In this document: positions 46,904 through 58,439 of the stretch, piece after piece | Layout: each line of letters opens with the position of its first letter | Numbering within the stretch: position 1 is the stretch's first letter | Assembly (NCBI GenBank): GCA_015698045.1 | Contig: BLAL01000196.1 | Coordinates: 434,001-498,000 of the forward strand | Direction of reading: 5' to 3' | Length of the DNA: 64,000 bases | Origin: Rhizophagus clarus | Lineage: Eukaryota; Glomeromycota; Glomeromycetes; Glomerales; Glomeraceae | Made by a program: the position numbers and the translations under genes | Notes under the pieces: model-generated | Seen by the model: only the letters and a program-made list of their open reading frames with translations | Told to the model about the DNA's origin: nothing | Database searches by the model: none

Positions 46904-47445
46904 ATTGAATATATCAAGAGGTGTTGAAAAGTGGCATCATTCTTTTTATATTCGTGTATAGAAATGAATGTTATGAGTTGTTTAGATCAATGTATAGTAT
47001 GCGGTGTTGCAATCCAATTGATATAAGGTGATTTGATGATCACGTGTATTTTTCTTGGATCTTCCGATACATTGGCTTATTTTGAACAGACTATAGGCGC
47101 CTGTTCAATTCTGATCGCGCGGATTTTTGATCGGGTTATGAGTTGATACAGATTGGCTGACAAAATTGTGTAACCCATTCAGTAATCCGATTTTTGCGTT
47201 CTTCAAAAATTTTTTTGATCGCAATTTAAAATAAGTAAAAACAAACGTGTTAAATTGGTTATTGTCGGAAATTTTGCGATCAGTGATCAGCCAAGATTTT
47301 GATCACATGTTCGGATTGGTCAACGGATTTTGCGATCAAAAATTTCAGCCCAAAAGGGTGGTCTTTAAAATAAATTGATATTTGTTAATTTTAAACCGGG
47401 AACTTTAGATCTTACATTTATATATAAAAAAATTTTTTCGGAAAA
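46904..47445. promoter_or_regulatory. Divergent intergenic region with GATCGCAAAAT-type repeats
   Basis: It lies between the oxidase (-) and the ASCC2-like gene (+). Words TTTTTGATCGC, TTTTGCGATCA and GATCACATG recur on both strands between 47120 and 47350, giving several small inverted repeats. They may be part of a dispersed element or regulatory sites; I cannot tell. A TTTATATATAAAA stretch lies about 30 bases before the ATG at 47446. Confidence 0.4.
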
Positions 47446-50286
47446 ATGGTGACAGTCAATATTAAAAAATTAATTTTTCCACCTTATGTTGAAGATCTTG
47501 AATCTCAAAACTTTACAGAGGAAAATTGGACGGAAGCGATTGAGGTCTGGGATACAAATCTATCATTACTTCTAAGACTTCAGGATGCAGCTTTTAGTAA
47601 ACAAATGTTACAGAACGAGTCTCTTCACGAGTTTCTCGGAACTTTTCTTGGAACTCGTGCTAGATCTCGTAATGTTAAACATATTGATAAAAGAGAAATT
47701 GAATTAGATAAAAAGGTGTTAGCTGTTTTGTTGCGTATGACAGAATCAAAGATTTCTTTAGATCAACCTGAAAATTCAACAATGCTGGTGAATGAGCTTT
47801 ACATTAAAAATGTGATTTCAGTCCCATTTTTGCTTGATTTAGTTATAACTTATGGGAAATCTAATTTTACTCATACTAAAAAAATTTTGGATAATATAAC
47901 TGGTTTGGTTCCAAAATTGATGCAGGATTTCGAAATTCATTCAATTACTGTAATTAATTATATTAAAACAATTAAAGACAAGTTCGTAGAGATGGGTGAG
48001 AAAGGTTATGAATGTGAAGATGTTAATTTTGATTCAAATGTTCATGATACAAAAGTTTATCTGAGTTTTATTTTAGATATATACATTACTTTAGATTGTT
48101 TGTTTACTGTTTTTAAACCTGTAGTGAACATATTCAACAATGAGGAGGATGAAAGTTTTTTATTGAAAATAAAAACGTTTTATGACGAAACAATACCATT
48201 CATATCAAAGCTTATTTCTGAAAATGAACTAAATGATCTAAACATATTAAAGCATGTTTTAGTTTCATTAGCATATCATACTTTAGATGCGTGTTATTTC
48301 AATCCTCTGGGTTTTACATCCATTGAAGAAGATAATTTTTCATTCATTAAATTTGATGAAAATTTGAATGATGATAAAATTAAAGAAATTTTAGCAAGTA
48401 TGAATGATGTGATAATGTGTATAATTGAGCTGTCGCCATTAGAAAAACCTGTACAATGTTTTGTTGATGCTCCTTTAATTTTGGATATGGAAATTGAATT
48501 CGATTTAAATGGAAAATTGACCAAAATAAAAAATGAAATTAGTGATGGATATCCTTTTAATATGTACATGTAATATATTTTCATGGAATTTAACGCATAA
48601 AATCTTCTATTTGTTATAATCCTGAATTTTTCACACTGACGATGTTCAAATTGATTATATAATTAAGTCTTTGGAGTCTTTGAGACTTATGAATCAAGAA
48701 ACTGAAAAAGTTCCGTGGAATATACGATTAAAACAAAAGCAAAAACGATATATATCACGCATAGCAAATGGGGAAGTTAAGGTAGGATAATTAAGGTTTA
48801 AATTCACATTCACAAATTTTATAAGTGATTTAATAATAACTTATGGTTGTTTTCTATTTAGTCTAATGGAATTAATGATAATGGAATTGATGATGATGAA
48901 ATTAATGATAATGAAACGTATTTAATATCCCTGATTTCACAAGTACAAGAAGTCTTTCCCGATTTAGGAGAAGGCTTTATTGAAGCGTGCTTGTCTACTT
49001 ATGATAATAACGTAGAAACTGTAATAGATCGATTGTTGACACAATCACTTCCTGAACATTTAGCATCAATGGATCATACGTTATCACGGTATATTATAAT
49101 TTTAAAATTTTGTTTATAGCGAAATTAACTAACTTCAGTTATTTTTTAGTGAAGTAGAAGTGATTAAAAACTCGAATGGTAAATATATATATTTAGTATA
49201 TATTGTAAATAAGTTTTTTTTTTTTCGTATATAGTATTCAAATTTTTTATTTTTAGATGATTTACTATCTCAGCGTAGGAATATATTTGATAATGATGAA
49301 TTCGATGTGTTTTCAGGAAAGACTCTTGACACGTCTCGAATTCACAGAGGAAAAAAGAAGTTGGTTGCTCTATCTTATATTATATAATTATACATTTCTT
49401 TTTCATATTTTATTTATTTATTATTTCTTTTTATTAAGTCGTGGTACAGCTGATAAATTGTTAGATGATAAATCATTTATTGAAACTAATAAGGAATCGA
49501 TGATGAATATGATTTATAATACTATGTATGAAGATGAATATGATGATACATATGACACTAGTGGTTTGAATATGCGAGGAATAGATCTTCGTATGGTTGA
49601 TGAGATAGATGAATTGGGTACTAATTCGCGTAATAAAACGGAGGTGATTAGTTAAATTTTAGAAATTTACACCAAAAAGACGCACACTAATATATTTCTT
49701 TCATTACTAAAGATTGATCCTGGTATTATGCATGAAGAAAAGCTTATTAAGATGTATCAATCTGACCCATCAATATTTGATAGGACAAACGCTGTAAGAA
49801 AATCGGACAAACGCGCTCAACTCAGGAAAATTACTAAGATGACCGATGAACAGATAGAAGGATGGTATATCATGTTTCAGAGAAACGCAAGTATCTTTAA
49901 AGCTTAATAATTCGAGCTATTACATTTAAAACTTTATATAAATCATTATTTTGTTTCTATAGCCAAGAAAAGATAAATTGCTTGCAAAATATGAATGGAA
50001 GGGCGAGCAAGAAGAATTATTTTTTGACGATGAAAGTTCTTCTAGGTCATCCTCTCGACAAGGAAACTATGGTCAAGTCAGAGGCAGGCCTAGAGGAAGG
50101 GGTGGGAGCAGAGGTAGAGGTAGAGGCAGAGGAAGAGGTGGAGGCGAGGGTGAGGCACAGTTTTCGCGTAATTCTAACGCTGTTGTCGCTACTACGCATT
50201 CACGATACAAATATAAAAATAATTATAATCAAAAAAATGCCTATGCAAAGAAAATGTCAAGGGGTTTTGGTAGATCGCCAGAATAG
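47446..50286 (+). CDS. ASCC2/Cue3 homologue, RQT complex CUE-domain subunit
   Basis: Nine exons (47446-48548, 48637-48781, 48862-49088, 49150-49178, 49257-49359, 49439-49643, 49713-49886, 49963-50286 plus the joins between them; eight introns at most by my reading, seven certain) total 769 residues, like human ASCC2. The long first exon has NWTEAIEVWDTNLSLLLRLQ, FLGTFLGTRARSR and YHTLDACYFNP, helical-repeat sequence typical of the family. A CUE domain sits near residues 438-482 (SQVQEVFPDLGEGFIEACLS, then NNVETVIDRLL). LSQRRNIFDNDEFDVFSGK follows, and an RGRGRGRG tail closes the protein. ASCC2/Cue3 binds ubiquitin on stalled ribosomes and helps the ASCC3/Slh1 helicase split them. Intron 1 begins ATATCCTTTT and ends CAC-AC (U12 AT-AC type). 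The intron at 49887-49962 is GC-AG. Confidence 0.92.
48549..48636 (+). other. U12-type AT-AC intron in the ASCC2-like gene
   Basis: This 88-nt intron starts ATATCCTTTT, matching the minor-spliceosome 5' site exactly. It has TCCTGAA as a branch-site candidate about 10-12 nt before the end and finishes TTTTTCACAC. Removal joins GG to T, giving Gly-Asp-Asp-Val and an open frame on both sides. No AG acceptor occurs until 48689, and using that one breaks the frame. Confidence 0.85.
49887..49962 (+). other. GC-AG intron in the ASCC2-like gene
   Basis: The donor reads AAC then GCAAGT, the standard GC-AG consensus, and the acceptor is TTTCTATAG. Joining AAC to CCA keeps phase 0 and links FQRN to PRKDKLLAKYEWKG, the usual last block of the family. 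No GT donor nearby gives an open frame. Confidence 0.75.
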
Positions 50287-50599
50287 TGTTTTATATTAAT
50301 ATGCTTAATTTTAATTGTTTAAAAATAGCATAATAAATTTGGGGTAATTTTCGATTTGACGATATATATCGTGTCATAAATAGTGTCGCGTGTTTGTGGT
50401 TTATGTGGATTGACTGATTAATTAAATTATACCTATTATAGTAATTAATAAAAACGCGTAAACATTACTATCATTACTATATTCGTGTGAATCTAACCTT
50501 ATAAAGGTACCGCTTGTTTCTCTCGATTTTACACAATTTCTTCATCACTTTGTTAAACGCGTTAAATATTTATAAATTAATTTTTTTTTTTAATAGGGA
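50287..50599. other. Intergenic region, possible upstream exon of the methyltransferase
   Basis: The methyltransferase ATG at 50600 is directly preceded by TTTTTTTTTAATAGGGA, which looks like a splice acceptor. A non-coding or short coding first exon may therefore lie here. I cannot identify it. Confidence 0.35.
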
Positions 50600-53500
50600 A
50601 TGTTGCATCTAAACGATCCTGAGACTCGTGGGGAAAACTCCAGAGTAGCTGCTCCTTGTACTTCACGTGTTCCATGTCAGGTAATGTATGGTTTTTGGTT
50701 AATTTAAGAACGTGTCTATAAGTTAACAGAGATAATATTTGAATTAGGAATGTTATTCTTAGTACTTGCAATATTTTAATATTCAACGATAAGCTGAACC
50801 TTACATAACATATTTAATTTAACTTCTTTCTAGGATGCGAATGGTCATGATGCAAAGCTATCTTCTTTTGGTCAATCGCATTCGCTTATTGGTGATAGTC
50901 AAACATTTATGATCGATGATAATGGGCCTTCTTTTGAGTATGATCCTGAATTGCCTAAACTGAATAACTTTTCTGTATCAGTTAAACGAAAGACAAATGG
51001 ACCAAATGTATTAAAATTATTATTTTAGAGGGAAGTTATCAGTGATTTTATATATATTGATATTTATACCTTTAAAATAGGTTTTTGTGGAAGTTCCTGC
51101 GCTGAAAAAGGTGCGAACTGCCTATAAAGATCTGGATGAAGTAACAGAAAGGTTTACTGAGGAACAATGCATTAACTTTTTAATGGTGAGTGTGACTGTC
51201 TTCAATATGTGATAATGTTTGAAGAACAACTCATTTTATCCGTTATTCGTATTGTATCAGGCCGATTCTACAGTAAGCGATACTATGAGTGAAGATGATA
51301 CAGAATATTTCAGTATCGAGGATTTTGTTGTCTACGATAAAAATGGCGAGGTTCGTTTAATTCTAATGATTCTAGTTCTAATCTAATTCACATAATAATA
51401 TATAATAATATATTAATTATTTTTTATTATTATTAATTTGCTCAGATTGTCGATTTTTGGGTAGAATATGACTTCCGTAGCTCTGAATTGTATTGGAATG
51501 GGACACTTGTTGAAGGTGATAAAAGGATTACATGTGTGGGGGTAATTATTATCTTTTTTCTTTACCTTTTGTCATATTTTAAGGTTTCTAAATGTTATAT
51601 TAAATTTTAATAGGTAAATTATAAAAAATTTACTATAGAAGGTTACGGTGTTAATCATAATGAAGTCATAATCTGGTTCGAATCTTCTGTTCGCGAAAAT
51701 CTTTGGTATAAAGTCGTGTCAACCTTGCCAGAGTACACTCAAATATGGAAGAGTTTTGTGTGGAGGGTATATCTGACTAAATACGTATTGGATTGGATTT
51801 ATACGAACCCGTCAGTCCTATTTAAAGATTTGGAATTACAATTTTATAATTGGATTCACAACTCTCGTAGTGGAGACCCGTTTTATGAAGAATGGATTTC
51901 TAAATTAAGTCCTCAAACGCGAGACTTTAAACATCTCGTCATTAATAACATGTATTTAATTTGGCACGAGGCTTACTTTCTCGGCCCAGATTATTCCGAA
52001 AAGCCATTTTTCCAAGGTAATGTTAAAGTTAAAATTAATTAAAAATTAATCTACTGTTAACAAATTGACGTTTAAATTTTTAGACGAGTGGAGTCCAGGA
52101 AGATATTCTTCCAATACTAGTGTAAATTATTATTACCTTTTCAGCTACATTTCTTAAATATTTATGCTAACTTTAAATGTTAAAATACCAATAAAGACTA
52201 TTGGCAAGAGTTTGGAAAAAACTACAGTCACTCCAACCGTATATAAATGGTTTAATGAAATATTTCCAAACCTTCTTAATGCAATAGGTATAGATATTAA
52301 TTTAAAATCTTTGTTTTTTTTCTAATTAATTTGATTAATTTATATATAAATTTGTGTTTAGAACCAGACAATTATGAATTGAAAGGTAGTTCATCAAAGG
52401 ATATAGGATATGGTGTAGAGGAATATAAAGAACTCAAACACAAAGGAGTTCCAATTTTTCGAGGGTTAATCTCGAAGAGCAAGAAAAATTATAATCGGGT
52501 GCAAATTGATGATGTTGAGATTAACGTTGGAGACTGTTGTGAAATTTACCCTGATGATTCTGCGGGGCCAGATGTTCGCTGGATATGGTAATATTTCCAT
52601 TTAAAAAAAAACCGAGAAATTAGCATAATAACTTTATTTGCTTTTTATAAAAAAAGTTATATTACAGAAATCGCAAAAGTTAACAACACTGGTGCTATTA
52701 AATTCGTGTGGCTCTATTCAAGAAAAGATACACTCCTTCAGAATTTGGATAAAGATCTACTTTCTAATAAGTCAAAAGAACTATTTTTTACTTTACACTG
52801 CGAATGTGCTAAATTATGGCCAATTAGTAGTATTAAGAGAAAAGTTTTAGTGCATTTTGGGAAATTAAAATGTCCAGGTAATCTACTTCTCCAAAAGTTT
52901 TTTTTTTCGCATATTTCAAGCATCTAATTTTCTATTTTACAGAACCGAACAATGAAAATGTTTTCTTTTGCAAGTATGCTTATCTTCCGATGGCGAAAGA
53001 AGGAAGCTTTATCACATTCCATAAAGTAATGACCTATCCCAACGAAGAAGACGGACTTTGCTGTGGCTGTGGAGATAGTGACGATAGATTTGCAATTTTT
53101 AAGAAGAAATATGAACGGGATGATTGTATTTTAATAAAACCATTTGAAGGAGATATCAAAGAACTTTATACTATTTGCAAAATCGAAAATATTAATGAAG
53201 AAGAGGGTCATGTAACTCTCCGACGTTTTTATAGGCTGACAGAATTGTCTCAGAAAAAATATGGAACGGCAAAAAATGAACTATTATTTTCAGATTATTT
53301 ATTCAATTTTGACAGATTTCATGACGTTGTCCGAGGTTGCCATGTTGAATACTTACCGCTTGGTGAAGAAAAACCAGTCAACTTACTTCATCGTGGTACT
53401 GGGGAGCACGTAAGTGTTTGTGGCGGCATTTTTTTTTAATTTAATAGTGATTAATTTGTTTATTCTAATGCCACTTATAGTTCTATTTTTCGAAAATATA

Positions 53501-55472
53501 CTTTCGAAGAACAAAAACAATAAAAGATCCTGACTCAAAAATGATGGAATATTTCTCCAACATATTTCCGGATTGGTATTATAAAGTTGAACCTTGTACC
53601 AAATTAAAGTGTCTTGATCTTTTTTGTGGGGGTGGTTCTTTAGGAAGAGGATTCGAAGATGCAGGACTTGTAGAGTGCAAATGGTAACTCGTTTTGTTTA
53701 TCTTTTCTATATTATAGTAATAAGTTTAACGGTGATAATTCGTTTATTAAGGGCGATAGATACCAATGAAACTGCTATGAAGACTTATATGCATAATTCC
53801 AAACAAGGAGATGTTGTGCTTATAAACGAGAGTGTTAATAAAATTCTCGCCAATGTTATGAAAAATAAAGATAATCAAAATTTACCAAAAAAGGTGCTTA
53901 TTTTTGGTTTTATCTGCTAGTAATTTGAAATTATGTATAAATATATTATTATTCCAAATAGGGCGAGGTTGATATAATTTTGGCAGGATCTCCTTGTCAG
54001 GGTTTTTCGCGCATAAACAAACATCAATACACCGATAGAAGCATGACTAATAACTCATTAGTTGCTTCAGTTGCATCATTTGTTGATTTTTATCGGCCAC
54101 GATTTTTATTACTTGAGAATGTGGCAACTATTTATCGTAAACTTGGTAAGACTAAATATAAAATTTTTCATCGTGTATTTGCGCGATTTAACAGGTTTCA
54201 TTTTCTTAAAATAGTATTTTTTAGGTTGATAGGATGTTTGCTTGAAATCGGGTATCAAATTAAAGTTGGACTAATTTCTGCTATTCAGCAGGGTTGCGCC
54301 CAAGAGAGGAATCGAATTTTTCTTTGGGCTGCAGGTAAATTTTTATTAAAAATCAAAATTTTGTGATTTATCTTACTTATTTATGCATAAATAGCACATG
54401 GTGAAGTATTACCGGGTCATCCACCGGTTTCACATCATTCCAACCTTTATTTTAAATCGTATCGAAATTTGTTCAATTTAGGAAATAACACAAGGTAATT
54501 TGTAGTGTATACGATATAGAACATTTGGCAATGAATTTAACGTATTTTTTTCTAGCTTAGAAGGTTTATCTAACGTATCTGTAACAAGCTTTACAATGAA
54601 TACGGTCGGAGAAATTACTTATGATCTTCCAAAGTTAGATACCGGAAACTACTGGTATCCTATCTATCCGGACCACGTTGCTACTATTAATAGCTATAAG
54701 ATCAAGGAGATCCTAAGAAGGATTCCCACTTACCCTCCTGGGTCGGACTATTATTCAGCTCTAGATAGTGGAAGAATACCCGATAGACTTAGGAAGGAAG
54801 AATATGATTCAAAGCGCGTGAATCATTTCGGCGGAGAAAAATATAGATTCTGTCAGCGTATTGAAAAAGATGACGTGTTTTCAACTATATGTACCTCCAT
54901 GAGTAGGTTTTTTTATTTTATTATTTTTATAATATAAATTAAATAATAATCATTTTCTTTTTCTTTCACGTGATTACAATTAGGATGTAACGGATTTGTA
55001 AGTATTTATGAAATTTTACATTCGACAGAAATTATTCAAATACATAATTATATATTTTTTTTAGCATCCAAGAATCGTGCACTTTGAAGAACCAAGGGTC
55101 ATAAGTGTTCGAGAAGCCGCGAGAGCTCAAGGTAATGATTTTTATTTAAAATTTAATGGCATTGAGTATTTTATTGATACTTTACGTATTTCTAGGTTTC
55201 CTCGAAACAGACATTCTATGTGGTAACATAGCTGATCAATATAAAGTGATTGGTAAGCATTGCAATTTAATAGTTTAATTTAATAGTTTAGAATTTTAGA
55301 ATTTTATCTTTTAGCCGAATAATGCTAATTTTTATTGAATAATAATTTAATAGGTAATAGCGTTCCGAGAAATATTGCCTTCGCTCTTGGGCTTCAGTTA
55401 GGAAGAGCGCTGACGGACTATGAGCACGAACATCTTCCCAAAAACCATTATGCATTATGGAATGATTATTAA
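50600..55472 (+). CDS. DNMT1-type DNA cytosine-5 methyltransferase with RFTS/BAH-like regions
   Basis: About twenty exons give roughly 1,100 residues. The N-terminal half has an RFTS-like segment (YFSIEDFVVYDKNGEIVDF and SSELYWNGTL, about 51310-51535). A BAH-like domain covers 52370-52880 (VEINVGDCCEIYPDDSAGPD, IAKVNNTGAIKFVWLYSRKD), and a second BAH-like region covers 52990-53410. The catalytic domain shows motif I LDLFCGGGSLGRGF near 53614, motif IV AGSPCQGFSRIN with the nucleophile Cys near 53995, motif VI LLENVA near 54112, motif VIII QQGCAQERNRIFLWAA near 54283, and motif X GNSVPRNIA near 55353. The architecture fits DNMT1 or fungal DIM-2, pointing to maintenance or heterochromatin-linked methylation in the nucleus, rather than the short RID type. 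A 14-nt exon (54984-54997) carries CNGF before HPRIVHFEEPRV. The start is uncertain. Confidence 0.9.
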
Positions 55473-55807
55473 ATAAGATTATATTTTTAGATCATCACAA
55501 ATCTATATATGCTTAATAGTAATTTTATAAATTGCGTTTTTAAAGTCGATCCAATTGACAAATTAAGAGAACGTATATTAATCACGTGAGATTATTTATC
55601 AACCAATTAAAGTTCATCCAATCATAAATTGACATAAATTACCGCTCAAACTATGCAAATCTGAAAAAATGAGTCGTCTTTAAATACTATCTTGAGTAAA
55701 TCCTTGGGTAGGGATTCTTCCCAATTTGCGAAAGAGATATTAAATCAAAAGTATTTTTGACCTCTTTTCATTCATTTTACTCTAAAAAAAACATTTTATA
55801 ACGAGAA
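55473..55807. other. Intergenic region with promoter of the PI synthase gene
   Basis: No gene. The PI synthase ATG follows a TTTTACTCTAAAAAAAACAT leader, and no specific regulatory site is recognisable. Confidence 0.4.
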
Positions 55808-57004
55808 ATGGCGAATAAAATTAAACAACAGCAACATGAAACACTGCCACCATCACCTAAAAAACAAGTGAAAAATGTTTTCTTATTCATACCAAACATT
55901 ATAGGTATGTGTTATATAATTCTATTTTTTGCTGTTTGTTTTAGTCTTTTTATTAAACGTTTCTTTAGTTTTTTTGCATCGTTGTTTTATCGCGACAAAC
56001 TCTTAATATTAATAAATTTCTTAATCAGCCTCAAATATTTAATATTTATGTGATAAATAGGCTTTATTCGGGTCATTCTTGCGATACTCTCATTGTATTA
56101 TATGCCAAATAAGCCATGGACTTGTATGGGTCTTTACACATTTTCGTGTTTGTTAGATGCTGTAGATGGAAATGCAGCAAGATATTTTGATCAATGTGCG
56201 TATTTTCTTCTAATTTATATTATTCAATTAGAATTCTATAATTAATATTATATTCGTATAATAGGTAGCGAGTTTGGAACCGTCTTAGATATGGTAACAG
56301 ACAGATCAACAACTTCTTGTCTATTGTGTTTCCTTGCTACAAAATATCCTTCATGGACAATTTTATTTCAATTATTAATCTCATTGGATCTAAGTAGTCA
56401 TTATATGCATATGTATAGGTAAAATAATTTGCCGAATAATTTACCATAATTGAATTATCTAGACTTATCTCTATTACAATTATATTTAGCTCATTGACAT
56501 CAGGTTCTTCGAGTCATAAAAATATCGACAAATCTTCAAACCGCATTTTGCGTGCATATTATTCTAATAATGTAGGTCTTTATCCATGTGCAATTAGTCT
56601 TGTCTTTTTTCCTTTTTTAATAGAATAATGATATACATAATATTTTATAGGTGGTTCTTTTTATCTTTTGTGCTCTTAATGAATTATTTTTTGTTGCATT
56701 GTATCTTTTATCATTTAACCACGAAGACATAGGTAATTTATTTACTATTAAGCTTATCAATTTATTTAAGGATTTGAGGTGTTCGTTTTTTGTTATTAAT
56801 TTTTCTATCATTAATCTATCATTAATAGTACCAGGGCTGAATTTTATAGTTCGAATAATTGCTTTTATTTCTTTTCCTGTTTGTGCTGGAAAACAAATAA
56901 TTAATGTAATTCAATTAGTTGGTGCCAGTAAAAGGCTAGCTAATCTTGACCTTGTGGAACGAAGAAAGATATCTAAAAATGGAGAAAACTTGAAGAACAA
57001 TTGA
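55808..57004 (+). CDS. PIS1: CDP-diacylglycerol--inositol 3-phosphatidyltransferase (PI synthase)
   Basis: A multi-exon gene whose protein starts MANKIKQQQHETLPPSPKKQ, then VFLFIPNIIGFIRVILAILS as the first membrane segment. The CDP-alcohol phosphotransferase motif DGx2ARx8Gx3Dx3D is complete: DGNAARYFDQCSEFGTVLDM then VTDR, split by an intron after the Gln of FDQ. Further blocks ISLDLSSHYMHMYSSLTSGS and SHKNIDKSSNRILRAYYSN are diagnostic of PI synthases. The end has four or more hydrophobic segments and a Lys-rich tail. The enzyme makes phosphatidylinositol from CDP-DAG and myo-inositol in the endoplasmic reticulum. Introns are GT-AG (for example after CCAAACATTATAG at 55904 and before CTCATTGACATC). 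One intron is retained by the short open frame starting at 56651, which is why that frame appears longer than the true exon. Confidence 0.93.
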
Positions 57005-57498
57005 AAAATCTAATTTTCTTTCCACTTTTTATTAATATAATTCTTTCTGAATTCTGCTTTTAGTATAGAAATGATTCCGATAGAGAATTGAATCGATTTG
57101 AGTTTAAATTTATGCTATCCTCTTTTTCCAAATTTTTTATCCTCCGAAACTTACTAATATTTCTCTAAAAAGAATTGATATCTAATTTATTTGTATTATT
57201 ATATTTCTTAACGGTATAAACCAACATTTAATCAATTTAAGATCCAAAATGTAAAAAGTAGACATTTTTCAAAGTCAAGTCTTTTATATATTAAAAATCC
57301 TCGAACCTATCTTGAAAATTAATGAGTATTTATAATAAGAAATTCGAAATAAAAGAAATATCTCCTCAAAACCTACCTCAAAATCAAATCTGTTTGCTGC
57401 ACCAAGTTACAACAAACAAAAGAAAACAAAAATTTTTTTTATACCATAATTTGAATGTTCATATAAGCTAATAATTCACTATGTTATGATTTTTTTAA
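57005..57498. other. Intergenic region between convergent genes, no gene seen
   Basis: 3' flanks of PI synthase (+) and SmD3 (-). No feature supported. Confidence 0.45.
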
Positions 57499-58034
57499 TT
57501 ATGAACGTCCACGGCCACGAGTTACGCCACGGAATCCTGCTCTACCTCTTCCGCCGCGAGCTAAAATAAAAAATTTGTCAAATGAAATCAGATGCACCGT
57601 CAAAAATTATTCACGACAGATTACACATACCTTGAGCTCTTGCGACAGTAGCTTTACCTCTACCCATTCCTATACCTCTACCTTTCATAGCATTCGGGCC
57701 GATCTTCTTAAACATTGGAGCATTCTTTAACATATCTGGCACAATAAAGAATCTAACATGCGAACCTCTAATATAAACTTGATCCAATTGAGATACGCGC
57801 CCATCCCGTGCAGTAACGGTAATTTCACGAAGCTGTACGTTCATATTGTCCTCGGCTAATAATTTTTTAAAAGGGTTTAGTTAGATCTGTCATGTTATAA
57901 TATGTTTTTACAATACAAACGATTTTTTAACCTTCAGATAATTTTCCTCTGTAAACTGTTCCATTGTTTAACTCTAATGTTACGACATGCCCTTGAGCTT
58001 CATGAAGTAATTTAATAGGTACCCCAATAGACAT
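57499..58034 (-). CDS. Small nuclear ribonucleoprotein SmD3
   Basis: Three exons (58034-57932, 57855-57631, 57560-57499) give 129 residues, the family length. The Sm fold is clear: [20 protein letters not shown], then [20 protein letters not shown] as the Sm1 motif, and [20 protein letters not shown] as the Sm2 motif (IRG). The tail is RG-rich ([19 protein letters not shown], then [19 protein letters not shown]), a target of arginine methylation in other species. SmD3 is part of the heptameric Sm ring on U1, U2, U4, U5 and, where present, U11, U12 and U4atac RNAs, relevant to the AT-AC intron in this same window. Introns are GT-AG. Confidence 0.96.
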
Positions 58035-58439
58035 CTTTGTAGTTTAGAAACTTAGGAAGACAACAAGGAAAGGTTTAAAATATCTAATCGGGTAACAAAT
58101 CATATTAGGTAATATTAAATGATCGTTTGTTAAAGTTACACGATTTTTCAAATAAAAATTCAGTATGTCCCGTGTTACAGTGTTACATTTTGACTAAGTG
58201 ACGTAAATGCATTTCCAAAATAATATCTAGATTCGAGAAATATGCCATCTTTCATATCTGGCTTTTCCGTTCATTTATTTCAAAACAAACCTGCAAGTTC
58301 CTTTAAAATTCTTCTATAATTTTATACTCGGGCAACCGAGAATTTTTTTTTTTTTTTTGTTTAATACACTTTTTGTGTTCTCCATTTCTATCACTCAATA
58401 TTATTACTATTCCCTGGCACTACTTTTTTGCCGTTTTTT
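58035..58439. other. Divergent intergenic region; first exon of next gene may lie here
   Basis: It lies between SmD3 (-) and the unknown membrane protein (+). The downstream open frame has no ATG and is preceded by TTTTTTTTTAAG, an acceptor-like sequence. An ATG at 58241 begins a short frame (MPSFISGFS), but its only possible donor is weak. Confidence 0.35.

Noticed and set aside
48549-48700. Ordinary GT-AG intron using GTAATA at 48570 and the AG at 48688
   Set aside because: It joins in the wrong phase and stops quickly; the AT-AC alternative fits motif and frame.
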